Assembly (NCBI RefSeq): GCF_014873915.1
Contig: NZ_JADBEJ010000005.1
Span: 2,604,001-2,668,000 of the forward strand
Origin: Amycolatopsis roodepoortensis
GTDB taxonomy: Bacteria; Actinomycetota; Actinomycetes; Mycobacteriales; Pseudonocardiaceae
DNA: 64,000 bases
Direction of reading: 5' to 3'
The position numbers and the translations under genes are program-made. Shown here piece by piece: positions 16,193 to 23,969 of the stretch. Below the pieces are notes generated by a model that saw only the letters and a list, made by a program, of their open reading frames with translations, ran no database searches and was not told the origin of the DNA. Each line of letters begins with the position of its first letter. The stretch's first letter is position 1.

Positions 16193-16858
16193 ATGAGCAC
16201 CGATCCGGAGACCCGGCGGCGCCGCCTCGAACCGGCCGCCCGGCGCGCCGAGATCCTGACCGCGGCCCGGCGGCTGTTCGGCGCGGGCACCTACGCCTCG
16301 GTTTCGACCTCGGACATCGCGAAGGCCGCCGGGGTGGCCAGACCGCTGATCAACCACTACTTCGGCGGCAAACGCGAGCTGTACCTGGAAGTCGTCCGGC
16401 AGATGATGATCGTCCCGGCGCCGGTGATCGAGAACCTGCCCGACACGAGCGCCGAAGAGCGGCTCGCGATCAGCGTCCAGCACTGGATCGAGGTCGTCGA
16501 GCGCAACGAGCAGGCGTGGCTGACCGCGATCGGCTCCGAGGCGGTCGGTCGCGACCCCGAGATCGAGCGGATCATGCTGGAGGCCGACGAGATCGCCGCC
16601 GATCGGGTGCTCGCGGCCGCGTTGATGAGCGAGGTCACCGAGGGTCGCGAAGAGCTTCGCGCGATGATCCGTTCGTACGGCGGGATGCTGCGCGCGGCGT
16701 CACGCGAATGGCTGATCCGCGGCACGCTGGGCCGGGACGAGCTCCGGGTCTTCCTCACCGACTCGATCCTGCACCTGCTGCGCGTCACCTACCCGGCCGT
16801 GCTCGCAACGCGTTCCGCCGGGCGTAAGCCGCCGGCGTCATCCCCTTCCAGCGTTTGA
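16193..16858 (+). CDS. TetR/AcrR-family transcriptional regulator
   Basis: A 221-residue regulator with an N-terminal HTH (residues ~15-65: RAEILTAARRLFGAGTYASVSTSDIAKAAGV then LINHYFGGKRELYLEV) and a helical ligand domain. The ATG at 16193 follows an imperfect inverted repeat in 16152-16184 (GTAACGG and ACGGTTAC halves) that could be its own operator. Its last 74 bases overlap, tail to tail, the 3' end of the AraC-type gene. Target unknown. Confidence 0.88.
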   Translation: MSTDPETRRRRLEPAARRAEILTAARRLFGAGTYASVSTSDIAKAAGVARPLINHYFGGKRELYLEVVRQMMIVPAPVIENLPDTSAEERLAISVQHWIEVVERNEQAWLTAIGSEAVGRDPEIERIMLEADEIAADRVLAAALMSEVTEGREELRAMIRSYGGMLRAASREWLIRGTLGRDELRVFLTDSILHLLRVTYPAVLATRSAGRKPPASSPSSV

Positions 16859-17813
16859 AGGCGTAGATGAAGCTCGACGCTTCGGCGTATCCCAGCCGCA
16901 GCGCGACGTCCTCCACGCTGAGCGCGCCGGTGTCGAGCATTTCCTCCGCCAAGGCCTGACGGACCTCGTCGAGCAGCGTGCGGTAGCCGGTCCCGGCTTC
17001 GAACAGCCGCCGTCGCAGCGTGCGCGGGCTGAGCGCGAGCTGCCGCGCGACCTCGTCCATCCCGGCGTCGACGCCGCCGAGCCGCACCAGCCGTTCGCGG
17101 ACCTGCTGCGCGATCCCGGAGCGCGCCCGTTTCCTCGAGACCAGCAGATCGCATTGCGCGGCGCAGACCGCGACCGTCTGATCGTTGGCCTGCGGCAACG
17201 GTTTGTCGAGGAAGAGCGGATCCAGGGTGGCGAGATGCGACGGCGCGGAAAACGACGGAGTCAGCCCGAAGGTCCGCGTGTATTCGTCCACTGTGGAGGG
17301 ACACTCGTGCCGGAACGCCAGGGAACGCAAGGAGATGTCCGGCAGGATGTCACGCATCACGGTGTGGATGGCGCCAAGGTCGCGCAGCACCAGGAAGCGG
17401 GCGACGTCGCCCGGCACGCGGCTGTCGTCCATGGCCAGCGCGAGCCGCCCCGCCTCGACGGTCACGTGCGGGATGCAGAAGGTGAAACTCAGGTCGAGAT
17501 AGCGCAGGGCGAAGCGCATCGCGTCCCCCAGCGTCGGGCTGCTGATGCACGCGAAGCCGAAGATGCCGAACGCGCTGACCCGGTACCGCCTGCTCAGCCG
17601 CAGCGCGACGTCGTCCCCGCCGCCGAGCCCGCGGACCAGCGCCCGGACCACCGCGAGCTCCTGCCGCGCGTCGACCTGACCGTCCACGGGGGCGTGCTCG
17701 TAGGACTCCAACCCGGTGACGCCGTTCTCGGCGGCGAAGCGGGCCATGAGCACGATGCTCGCCGTGCCGCGCGGGTAGTCCCAGTCCCGGATCACCGGCG
17801 GCGGTAGTTCCAT
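16785..17813 (-). CDS. AraC-family transcriptional regulator (arabinose-binding-domain type)
   Basis: A 342-residue protein with an N-terminal AraC arabinose-binding/dimerisation domain of the OruR type (~20-205) and a C-terminal AraC/XylS double HTH (VARQLALSPRTLRRRLFEAG; VEDVALRLGYAEASSFIYAFKRWKGMTPAAYAR). The ATG at 17813 (MELPPPVIRDW) is chosen because upstream frame reads antisense to the next gene. It is divergent from the AlkZ-like gene at 17892. Its 3' end overlaps the TetR gene by 74 bp on the other strand. Effector unknown. Confidence 0.88.
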   Translation of the reverse strand: MELPPPVIRDWDYPRGTASIVLMARFAAENGVTGLESYEHAPVDGQVDARQELAVVRALVRGLGGGDDVALRLSRRYRVSAFGIFGFACISSPTLGDAMRFALRYLDLSFTFCIPHVTVEAGRLALAMDDSRVPGDVARFLVLRDLGAIHTVMRDILPDISLRSLAFRHECPSTVDEYTRTFGLTPSFSAPSHLATLDPLFLDKPLPQANDQTVAVCAAQCDLLVSRKRARSGIAQQVRERLVRLGGVDAGMDEVARQLALSPRTLRRRLFEAGTGYRTLLDEVRQALAEEMLDTGALSVEDVALRLGYAEASSFIYAFKRWKGMTPAAYARRNALRARPGR

Positions 17814-17891
17814 GGCCGGGATTATGGATCCCGGCAACGTTCGGCGCATTGAGGACCGTAACTGTCCTTGATCCCGATTAGGGTGAGCGGC

Positions 17892-19007
17892 ATGTCCGAC
17901 ACGTTGAGCAGGCGCGCGCTGAACCGCGCCATGCTGGACCGGCAGCTGCTGCTCCGGCGTTCGAAGATGACCGCGCTCGAAGCGGTCGAACATCTGGCCG
18001 GGTTGCAGGCGCAGGCGCCGAACCCGCCGTACTTCGCGCTGTGGACGCGGCTGCACGGGTTCCGCCAGGAAGAGCTGGCGAACCTCCTGCTCGACAAGAG
18101 TGTCGTGCGGATCGCGCTCATGCGCGGCACGGTGCACCTGGTCACGCCTTCGGACGCACTCGCGTGGCGCCCCATCGTCCAACCGCTCTACGACCGCTCG
18201 GTGCTCGGCAACACCCAGCACGGCCCGGACATCAAGGGCCTCGACCACCAGGAGATCGCCCGCACAGCCCGCAAACTGCTCGGCGAGCGGCCGCTTTCCT
18301 CGGCCAGCCTCGGCGCCGAACTCGCGAAGCACTGGGAGGGCGTGGCGCCGTCGTCGCTGGTGCACGTCGCGCGGGCGCTGCTGCCGCTCGTGCAAATCCC
18401 GCCGCGCGGCGTGTGGGGCAAGTCCGGGCAGCCGACGTATCAGACCACCGGGGACTGGCTGGGCGCCGAGCCGGACGCCGCGCCGTCGCCGGAAGCGATG
18501 TTCCTGCGCTATCTGGCCGCCTTCGGGCCCGCCAGTGTGCAGGACGCGCAGGCGTGGGCCGGCATCACGAAGCTCGGCGAGGTCGCCGAGCGGTTGCGGC
18601 CGCGACTGCGAACGTTCCGTGACGAGAACGGACGCGAACTCTTCGACCTGCCCGAAGCCCCGCGCCCCGATCCGGACACCCCCGCGCCCGCCCGGCTGCT
18701 GGGCCCGTTCGACCAGACCGTCCTGTCCTACGCCGACCGCACCCGGGTGATCAGCGACGAGTACCGCAAGGTCGTCATCACGCAGAACGGCCTGGTCAAG
18801 GGCACGATCCTGGTCAGCGGGTTCGTGAAGGGGTTCTGGGAGATCAAGGCCGCGAAGAAGGCGGCGTCGGTGGTGATCACGCCGTTCGAGCGAATCCCGA
18901 AACGGGATCTGGACACTCTGGAGAGTTCCGCGTACCGCCTGCTGGCCTGGGCGCACCCGTCGGCCGAAAGTCACTCGGTGGAGGTCGTGGCCGGAAATCT
19001 CGATTGA
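17892..19007 (+). CDS. AlkZ-like winged-helix protein (HTH_42 family)
   Basis: A 371-residue member of the winged-helix HTH_42/AlkZ superfamily. Studied AlkZ enzymes are DNA glycosylases that unhook interstrand crosslinks made by nitrogen-mustard-like natural products. The N-terminal GLQAQAPNPPYFALWTRL carries the Q-x-Q signature that AlkZ needs for catalysis. Tandem winged-helix modules and a C-terminal beta-barrel region (DRTRVISDEYRKVVI, GFWEIK) follow. The ATG at 17892 has GGGTGAG four bases upstream; earlier in-frame codons have none. Glycosylase activity is inferred; many family members are uncharacterised. Confidence 0.8.
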   Translation: MSDTLSRRALNRAMLDRQLLLRRSKMTALEAVEHLAGLQAQAPNPPYFALWTRLHGFRQEELANLLLDKSVVRIALMRGTVHLVTPSDALAWRPIVQPLYDRSVLGNTQHGPDIKGLDHQEIARTARKLLGERPLSSASLGAELAKHWEGVAPSSLVHVARALLPLVQIPPRGVWGKSGQPTYQTTGDWLGAEPDAAPSPEAMFLRYLAAFGPASVQDAQAWAGITKLGEVAERLRPRLRTFRDENGRELFDLPEAPRPDPDTPAPARLLGPFDQTVLSYADRTRVISDEYRKVVITQNGLVKGTILVSGFVKGFWEIKAAKKAASVVITPFERIPKRDLDTLESSAYRLLAWAHPSAESHSVEVVAGNLD

Positions 19008-19060
19008 GTGGCCGGTCGTGTACTTCCACCAGGGCTGACCGCTGGGTAACTTCGATCGGC

Positions 19061-20518
19061 ATGGGCGATACGAGCGTGCTGATCGTAGGGACGGGCTTCG
19101 GCGGGGTCGGGACGGCGATCGAGCTCAAACGCGCCGGGTTCGACGACTTCACCATCCTGGAGAGCGCCGACGAACCGGGCGGCGTCTGGCGGGAGAACAC
19201 CTACCCCGGCGCGGGCTGCGACATCCCGTCGCCGCTGTACTCGTTCTCCTACGAGCCCAATCCCGACTGGCCGAAGCGGTTCTCGCTGCAACCGGACATC
19301 CACGATTACCTCAAGCGCGTGGTGCGCCGCTACGGGCTCGAACCGCATATCCGGTTCGGCACCCGCGTCACCGCCGCGGCCTTCGACGAGGAGCGCGGGC
19401 TCTGGCGAGTGGAGACCGCGGGCGGCGAGACGTTCGAGGCCACCGTCTTCGTGCCCGCCGTCGGCCAGCTTTCGCGCCCGGTCCAGCCGGACATCCCCGG
19501 CCAGGAGACCTTCGAGGGCGCCAGTTTCCACTCCGCGCACTGGGATCACGACGTCGACCTACGCGGCAAGAAGGTCGCCGTGATCGGCACCGGCGCGAGC
19601 GCCATCCAATTCGTGCCCGAGCTCCAGCGTCAAGCGGCCGAGCTGACGGTCTTCCAGCGCACCGCGCCCTACATCATGGCGAAACGGGACACGAGTTACC
19701 GGCGCTGGCAGCAGCGGCTGTTCCGGCATCTCCCGGCCACCCAGCTGCTCGGCAGGCTGCGGATCTTCCTCCTCGCCGAGTACGCGACCTACGCGATGAC
19801 CAAACATCCGTTGCTCGCCAAGGTCTTCGAGCTGCGGACGGCCCAGCTGCGTCGCCGTCACATCAAGGACCGTGCGCTGCGCGAGAAACTCACCCCGGAC
19901 TATCCGCTGGGCTGTAAGCGGATCCTGTTCACCAACGAGTACCTGCCCGCGCTGGCGCAGCACAACGTCGCGGTGGAAACCCGGCATATCAGCGCGATCA
20001 CGCCGTCCGGCGTACTTACCGAAGACGGCGTCGAACACGAAGCCGACGTCATCGTCTACGGAACGGGCTTCGCGGCGACCGACTTCCTCGGTGAACTCAA
20101 GATCGAGGGACTCGGCGGGCGGGCGCTGTCCGACGCGTGGAAGGGCGGGGCGCGGGCGTACCTCGGCATGACCGTGCCGGGTTTCCCGAACCTGTTCTGC
20201 GTCTACGGGCCCAACACGAACCTCGGCGCGGGCTCCATCATCTACATGATCGAACGTCAGGCCCGCTACATCCGCCAAGCCGTCGAGCACCTCGCCAAAC
20301 CCGAAGTGTCCTATATGGACGTCGTACCGGAGGTCGAGCAGGCCTATGACGAGGAGATCCAGCGACGCCTCGGACGCAGTGTCTGGACGTCCTGCGCCAG
20401 CTGGTACCGCCAGGAGAACGGCCGGGTGAGCACGAACTGGCCGGGCCTGGTCACCGAGTACGACCGGCGGACGAAGAAGCTCGACCTCGGCGACTACCGG
20501 ACGGCGGGAGCGCGATGA
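19061..20518 (+). CDS. FAD-dependent Baeyer-Villiger-type monooxygenase
   Basis: A 485-residue flavoprotein of the class B monooxygenase family. The first Rossmann motif is GTGFGGVGTA at residue ~10. The Baeyer-Villiger fingerprint FEGASFHSAHW matches F-x-G-x3-H-x3-W, and the second Rossmann motif GTGASAIQFVPEL follows directly. It would insert oxygen next to a ketone with NADPH and O2. The ATG at 19061 is the first codon in front of the dinucleotide fold. The stop overlaps the start of the GMC oxidase (ATGA), so the two are coupled and may act on the same, perhaps steroid-like, substrate (inference). Confidence 0.9.
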   Translation: MGDTSVLIVGTGFGGVGTAIELKRAGFDDFTILESADEPGGVWRENTYPGAGCDIPSPLYSFSYEPNPDWPKRFSLQPDIHDYLKRVVRRYGLEPHIRFGTRVTAAAFDEERGLWRVETAGGETFEATVFVPAVGQLSRPVQPDIPGQETFEGASFHSAHWDHDVDLRGKKVAVIGTGASAIQFVPELQRQAAELTVFQRTAPYIMAKRDTSYRRWQQRLFRHLPATQLLGRLRIFLLAEYATYAMTKHPLLAKVFELRTAQLRRRHIKDRALREKLTPDYPLGCKRILFTNEYLPALAQHNVAVETRHISAITPSGVLTEDGVEHEADVIVYGTGFAATDFLGELKIEGLGGRALSDAWKGGARAYLGMTVPGFPNLFCVYGPNTNLGAGSIIYMIERQARYIRQAVEHLAKPEVSYMDVVPEVEQAYDEEIQRRLGRSVWTSCASWYRQENGRVSTNWPGLVTEYDRRTKKLDLGDYRTAGAR

Positions 20519-22182
20519 ACTACGACGTGCTGGTGATCGGCTCCGGTTTCGGCGGCAGCGTGACCGCGCTGCGGCTCACCGAGAAGGGGTACCGCGTCGG
20601 CGTGCTGGAGACCGGCCGCCGGTTCGCCGACGACGAGTTCGCGAAGACGTCGTGGCGGCTGCGGAAGTACCTGTGGGCGCCGAAACTGGGCTGCTACGGC
20701 ATCCAGCGGCTCACGCTGCTGAAGAACACGTTCGTGCTGAGCGGCGCGGGTGTCGGCGGCGGGTCGCTCGTGTACGCGAACACGCTCTACGAACCTCCGG
20801 ACACCTTCTATCAGGACCCGCAGTGGGCGCACATCACCGACTGGAAGGCCGAGCTCGCCCCGCATTACGACCAGGCGAAACGGATGCTGGGCGTGGTGGA
20901 GAATCCGCTGGTCACCCCGGCCGACACAGTGCTGCGCGAGGTCGCCGAGGACATGGGCATCGCGGACACCTACCGGCCGACACCGGTCGGCGTCCATTTC
21001 GGCAAGCGCGACGTCGACCCGTTCTTCGGCGGCGAGGGCCCGCTGCGCAAGCCGTGCACGCACTGCGGCGAGTGCATGACCGGCTGCCGGGTGGGCGCGA
21101 AGAACACGACCGTCAAGAACTACCTGTACCTGGCGGAGAAAGCGGGCGCGGAGGTCCATCCGCTGACCACCGCCGTGTCGGTCCGGCCGATCGACGGCGG
21201 CTACGCGGTCGACACCGTCCGAACAGGACGGTGGGTGCGCAAGCGCAAGCGGACCTTCACCGCCTCCGAAGTCGTGTTCGCCGCCGCTTCCCTCGGCACG
21301 CAACGGCTTCTGCATTCCTTGAAGGACTCGGGAACGCTGCCGAAGCTGTCGCCACGGTTGGGTTTGCTCGCCAGGACGAACTCCGAGGCCGTGCTCGCCG
21401 CGCGGTCCCTCCGCAAGGACACCGACTTCACCCGTGGCGTCGCGATCACGTCGTCGATCCATCCCGACGCCGTCACGCACGTCGAACCGGTGCGCTACGG
21501 CAAGGGCAGCAACTTCATGGGCCTGCTGACGACGGTGCTCGTCGACGCCGAGCCGGGCGAACGCCGGTGGGTGCTGGGCGCGCGCGAACTGTGGCGGAAC
21601 CGGCGGCAGCTGGTGCGGCTGCACAACCCGCGACGGTGGTCGGAGCGGATGGTCGGGCTGCTGGTGATGCAGACGCTGAACAATTCCGTGACCACGTACA
21701 CGAAACGCGGGCTCTTCGGCCGCCGGATGACCACGAAACAGGGCATCGGCGAACCGAACCCGGAGTGGATCCCGGCCGGGCACGAGGTCACGCGGCGGGT
21801 GGCGGACAAGATCGGCGGGCTGGCGCAGGGCGCGTGGACGGATCTGGCGAACATCCCGATCACCGGCCATTTCATCGGCGGCTGCGCGATCGGCGAGAGC
21901 GCCGAGACCGGCGTCGTCGATCCGTACCAGCGCGTGCACGGGTACCCCGGGCTGCACATCGCGGACGGTTCGGCGATCTCGGCGAACCTCGGGGTGAACC
22001 CGTCGCTGACCATCACCGCGCAGGCGGAACGCGCGATGTCGTTGTGGCCCAACAAGGGCGAGCCCGACCCTCGGCCGCCCCTCGGCTCCCCCTACCGGCG
22101 TCTGTCCCCCGTCGCCCCGCTGAAGCCCGTCGTCCCTCCGGACGCCCCGGCCGCCCTGCGCCTCCCCCTCACGCCCCTCTGA
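20515..22182 (+). CDS. GMC-family oxidoreductase, ChoD/cholesterol-oxidase-like
   Basis: A 555-residue FAD enzyme. The N-terminal GSGFGGSVTALRL Rossmann motif is followed by the GAGVGGGSLVYAN flavin loop typical of the cholesterol-oxidase branch, a Cys-rich PCTHCGECMTGCRVGAKNT segment and the GMC C-terminal domain (GHFIGGCAIGES, HIADGSAISANLGVNPSLTITA). No signal peptide is seen. It probably oxidises a hydroxyl on a sterol-like or other hydrophobic alcohol. It is coupled to the upstream monooxygenase and its 3' end is followed by a 29-bp-arm palindrome. Confidence 0.87.
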   Translation: MNYDVLVIGSGFGGSVTALRLTEKGYRVGVLETGRRFADDEFAKTSWRLRKYLWAPKLGCYGIQRLTLLKNTFVLSGAGVGGGSLVYANTLYEPPDTFYQDPQWAHITDWKAELAPHYDQAKRMLGVVENPLVTPADTVLREVAEDMGIADTYRPTPVGVHFGKRDVDPFFGGEGPLRKPCTHCGECMTGCRVGAKNTTVKNYLYLAEKAGAEVHPLTTAVSVRPIDGGYAVDTVRTGRWVRKRKRTFTASEVVFAAASLGTQRLLHSLKDSGTLPKLSPRLGLLARTNSEAVLAARSLRKDTDFTRGVAITSSIHPDAVTHVEPVRYGKGSNFMGLLTTVLVDAEPGERRWVLGARELWRNRRQLVRLHNPRRWSERMVGLLVMQTLNNSVTTYTKRGLFGRRMTTKQGIGEPNPEWIPAGHEVTRRVADKIGGLAQGAWTDLANIPITGHFIGGCAIGESAETGVVDPYQRVHGYPGLHIADGSAISANLGVNPSLTITAQAERAMSLWPNKGEPDPRPPLGSPYRRLSPVAPLKPVVPPDAPAALRLPLTPL

Positions 22183-22187
22183 CCCTT

Positions 22188-22254
22188 ATGCATTTCGTCC
22201 TCTGGATGCGGTAGTTCGCCCTGCCAACTACCGCATCCAGAGGACGAAATGCAT
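22188..22254. terminator. Perfect 29-bp-arm palindrome, bidirectional terminator, family B
   Basis: Arms 22188-22216 and 22226-22254 pair without mismatch around a 9-base loop. It lies 5 bp after the GMC oxidase stop and 66 bp before the end of the convergent chitinase gene. The core TCCTCTGGATGCGGTAGTT is nearly the same as in the palindrome at 7599-7646. Confidence 0.75.
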
Positions 22255-22320
22255 GGCGTGGAAGGGGCGGGGCACCGTCGCCCGCGCGACGGCGGTGCCC
22301 CGCCCCGGTCTACTGGTGCG

Positions 22321-23808
22321 TCACGGGAGGCCGGCCAGGCCCGCGCTCACCGTGTTCGACCACGCGTAGCCCTGCGAGGCGTCCCAGTTGATCGACCAGG
22401 TCATCGCGCCCCGGATCGTCGGGTACGTCGTCGACGGCTTGAACGAACCGCAGTTCGTGCCCTTCGCGAGGCAGTTCAGCGCGTTGACCGTGTTGCCGGG
22501 CGCCTGGTAGCCGCCACCGGCCGCCGAACCCGACGCGGGCAGGCCGAGCCCGACCTGGTCGGCCCGCAGGCCGCTCTGCAGCTGGATGCAGGCCAGCGCG
22601 GTGAGGAAATCGACCGTGCCCTGCGAGTAGACCTTCTGGTCGCAGCCGAGCATCGTGCCGCTGTTGTAGTACTGCATGTTGACGATCGTCAGGATGTCCT
22701 TGACGTTCAGCGCCAGCTTGAAGTACTCCGCCGCCGGGCTCTGCATGTCGATCGTCTGCGGCGCCATGGTGATGATCGAGCCGCCCGCCGCGTGGATGCT
22801 GCGCAGCGCCTGCGCCATGTAGGTCGCATTGACGCCGTTTTCGAGGTCGATGTCGACGCCGTCGAAGCCGTAGGTCGCGATGAGGGACTTCATGCTGTTG
22901 GAGAAGTTCGTCGCCGCGGCCGCGGAGTCGACGCGGATCGTGCCCTTCTCCCCGCCCACGGACAGGATGACCTTCTGCCCGCGCGCCTGCGCCGTCTTGA
23001 TGTCGGCCTTGAACTGCGCGTCGGTGTAGCCGCCGAGCTGGCTCGACAGACCGGAGTCGAGGGTGAAGCTGACCGCGCCCGGCGTGGCCGTCGCGTCGGC
23101 GAAGGACACCGCGATGATGTTGTACTTCGTCGGGACGTCGGCGAGCTTGAGCGCCTTCGCGCCGTTGTAGAAGTTCTGCCAGTAGCCGGTGATCACGTGT
23201 TTCGGCAGGTTCCCGGTCGGCGGGGTGGTCGTCGTGGTCGTCGGCGGGTTGCTGGTCGTGGTGGTCGTCGTCGGCGTGGTGGGGGTCGTCGGCGTCGTGG
23301 TGGGCGATCCGCCGGGGCCGTCGAGGTTCACGTCGTCGGCGAAGTACGCGGGCTGGCCGTACCAGCCGTGCAGGTAGATCTCGACGCTCGTGGTGGACGC
23401 GCCGGTGGTGAAGCTCAGCGAGAGCTGCGACCAGCTGCCGCCACCCGGGGTCCAGGTGTTCTTGTCACCCATCCCGGTGCCGGTGACACCGAGGTAGGTG
23501 TAGCTGCCCTGCACCCACGCCGAAAGCGTGTACGCGGTGTTGGCCTTCACGGCCACGCTCTGCGAGCAGCGGGCGTTGTCCTGCCCCGCCGGGGTGGCGC
23601 TGAGCGCGCGGGTGCCCGAATGGACCGGCGTGGTGACCACCGCGTTCGCTCCGGTGCAGGTCCAGCCGCTCGTGGTCCCGAGTTCGAAGCCCGGGTTGGT
23701 CAGGATGTTGGCGGCCGAGGCGCTGCCCGAGACCGCGAAAGTCACCCCCAGGCACATGGCCAGCGACGACAGCAGGGCGAGGAACGCGTGTTTCGGCTTC
23801 ACTTTCAC
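22321..23808 (-). CDS. Secreted GH18 chitinase with N-terminal carbohydrate-binding module
   Basis: A 495-residue secreted enzyme. A Sec signal peptide (~1-32, ending SASA-A) precedes a CBM4/16-like jelly-roll (~33-165: ILTNPGFELGTTSGW, YFADDVNLDGPG). A Thr/Pro-rich linker (~168-200) and the GH18 barrel follow, with catalytic motif FDGVDIDLENG (E is the acid/base) and SVGGEKG. It hydrolyses chitin outside the cell. The GTG at 23808 has GGAGG six bases upstream. A DasR-type operator overlaps its promoter, so induction by chitin-derived aminosugars is expected. It is divergent from tex. Confidence 0.93.
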   Translation of the reverse strand: MKVKPKHAFLALLSSLAMCLGVTFAVSGSASAANILTNPGFELGTTSGWTCTGANAVVTTPVHSGTRALSATPAGQDNARCSQSVAVKANTAYTLSAWVQGSYTYLGVTGTGMGDKNTWTPGGGSWSQLSLSFTTGASTTSVEIYLHGWYGQPAYFADDVNLDGPGGSPTTTPTTPTTPTTTTTTSNPPTTTTTTPPTGNLPKHVITGYWQNFYNGAKALKLADVPTKYNIIAVSFADATATPGAVSFTLDSGLSSQLGGYTDAQFKADIKTAQARGQKVILSVGGEKGTIRVDSAAAATNFSNSMKSLIATYGFDGVDIDLENGVNATYMAQALRSIHAAGGSIITMAPQTIDMQSPAAEYFKLALNVKDILTIVNMQYYNSGTMLGCDQKVYSQGTVDFLTALACIQLQSGLRADQVGLGLPASGSAAGGGYQAPGNTVNALNCLAKGTNCGSFKPSTTYPTIRGAMTWSINWDASQGYAWSNTVSAGLAGLP

Positions 23809-23844
23809 GACTGGCCTCCACGAACGGGTGATGTCGGCCACATC

Positions 23845-23873
23845 AAAATGGTACAGACCAATACAACTGTCAA
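23845..23873 (-). promoter_or_regulatory. Chitinase promoter
   Basis: On the minus strand TTGACA (23873-23868) is followed after 17 bp by CATTTT (23850-23845). The spacer is filled by the DasR-like box at 23847-23862, so repressor binding would block polymerase directly. Confidence 0.55.
23847..23862. promoter_or_regulatory. DasR-responsive element (dre) at chitinase promoter
   Basis: AATGGTACAGACCAAT matches the DasR consensus ACTGGTCTAGACCANT at 13 of 15 defined positions, differing only at the second position and the centre (TCTA to TACA). It lies 39-54 bp upstream of the chitinase start, within the -35/-10 spacer. DasR is the GntR-family regulator of N-acetylglucosamine and chitin use in actinomycetes; its gene is not in the window. 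Confidence 0.75.
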
Positions 23874-23969
23874 GGGTTCGGTTAGGGGAGGCCATACGAA
23901 AGTCGGCTCGGCGCGAGCGGCAGAATGCAGGGTCCGAGAGCACCCGAGGGCGGATTCAGGAGCGTGGGA

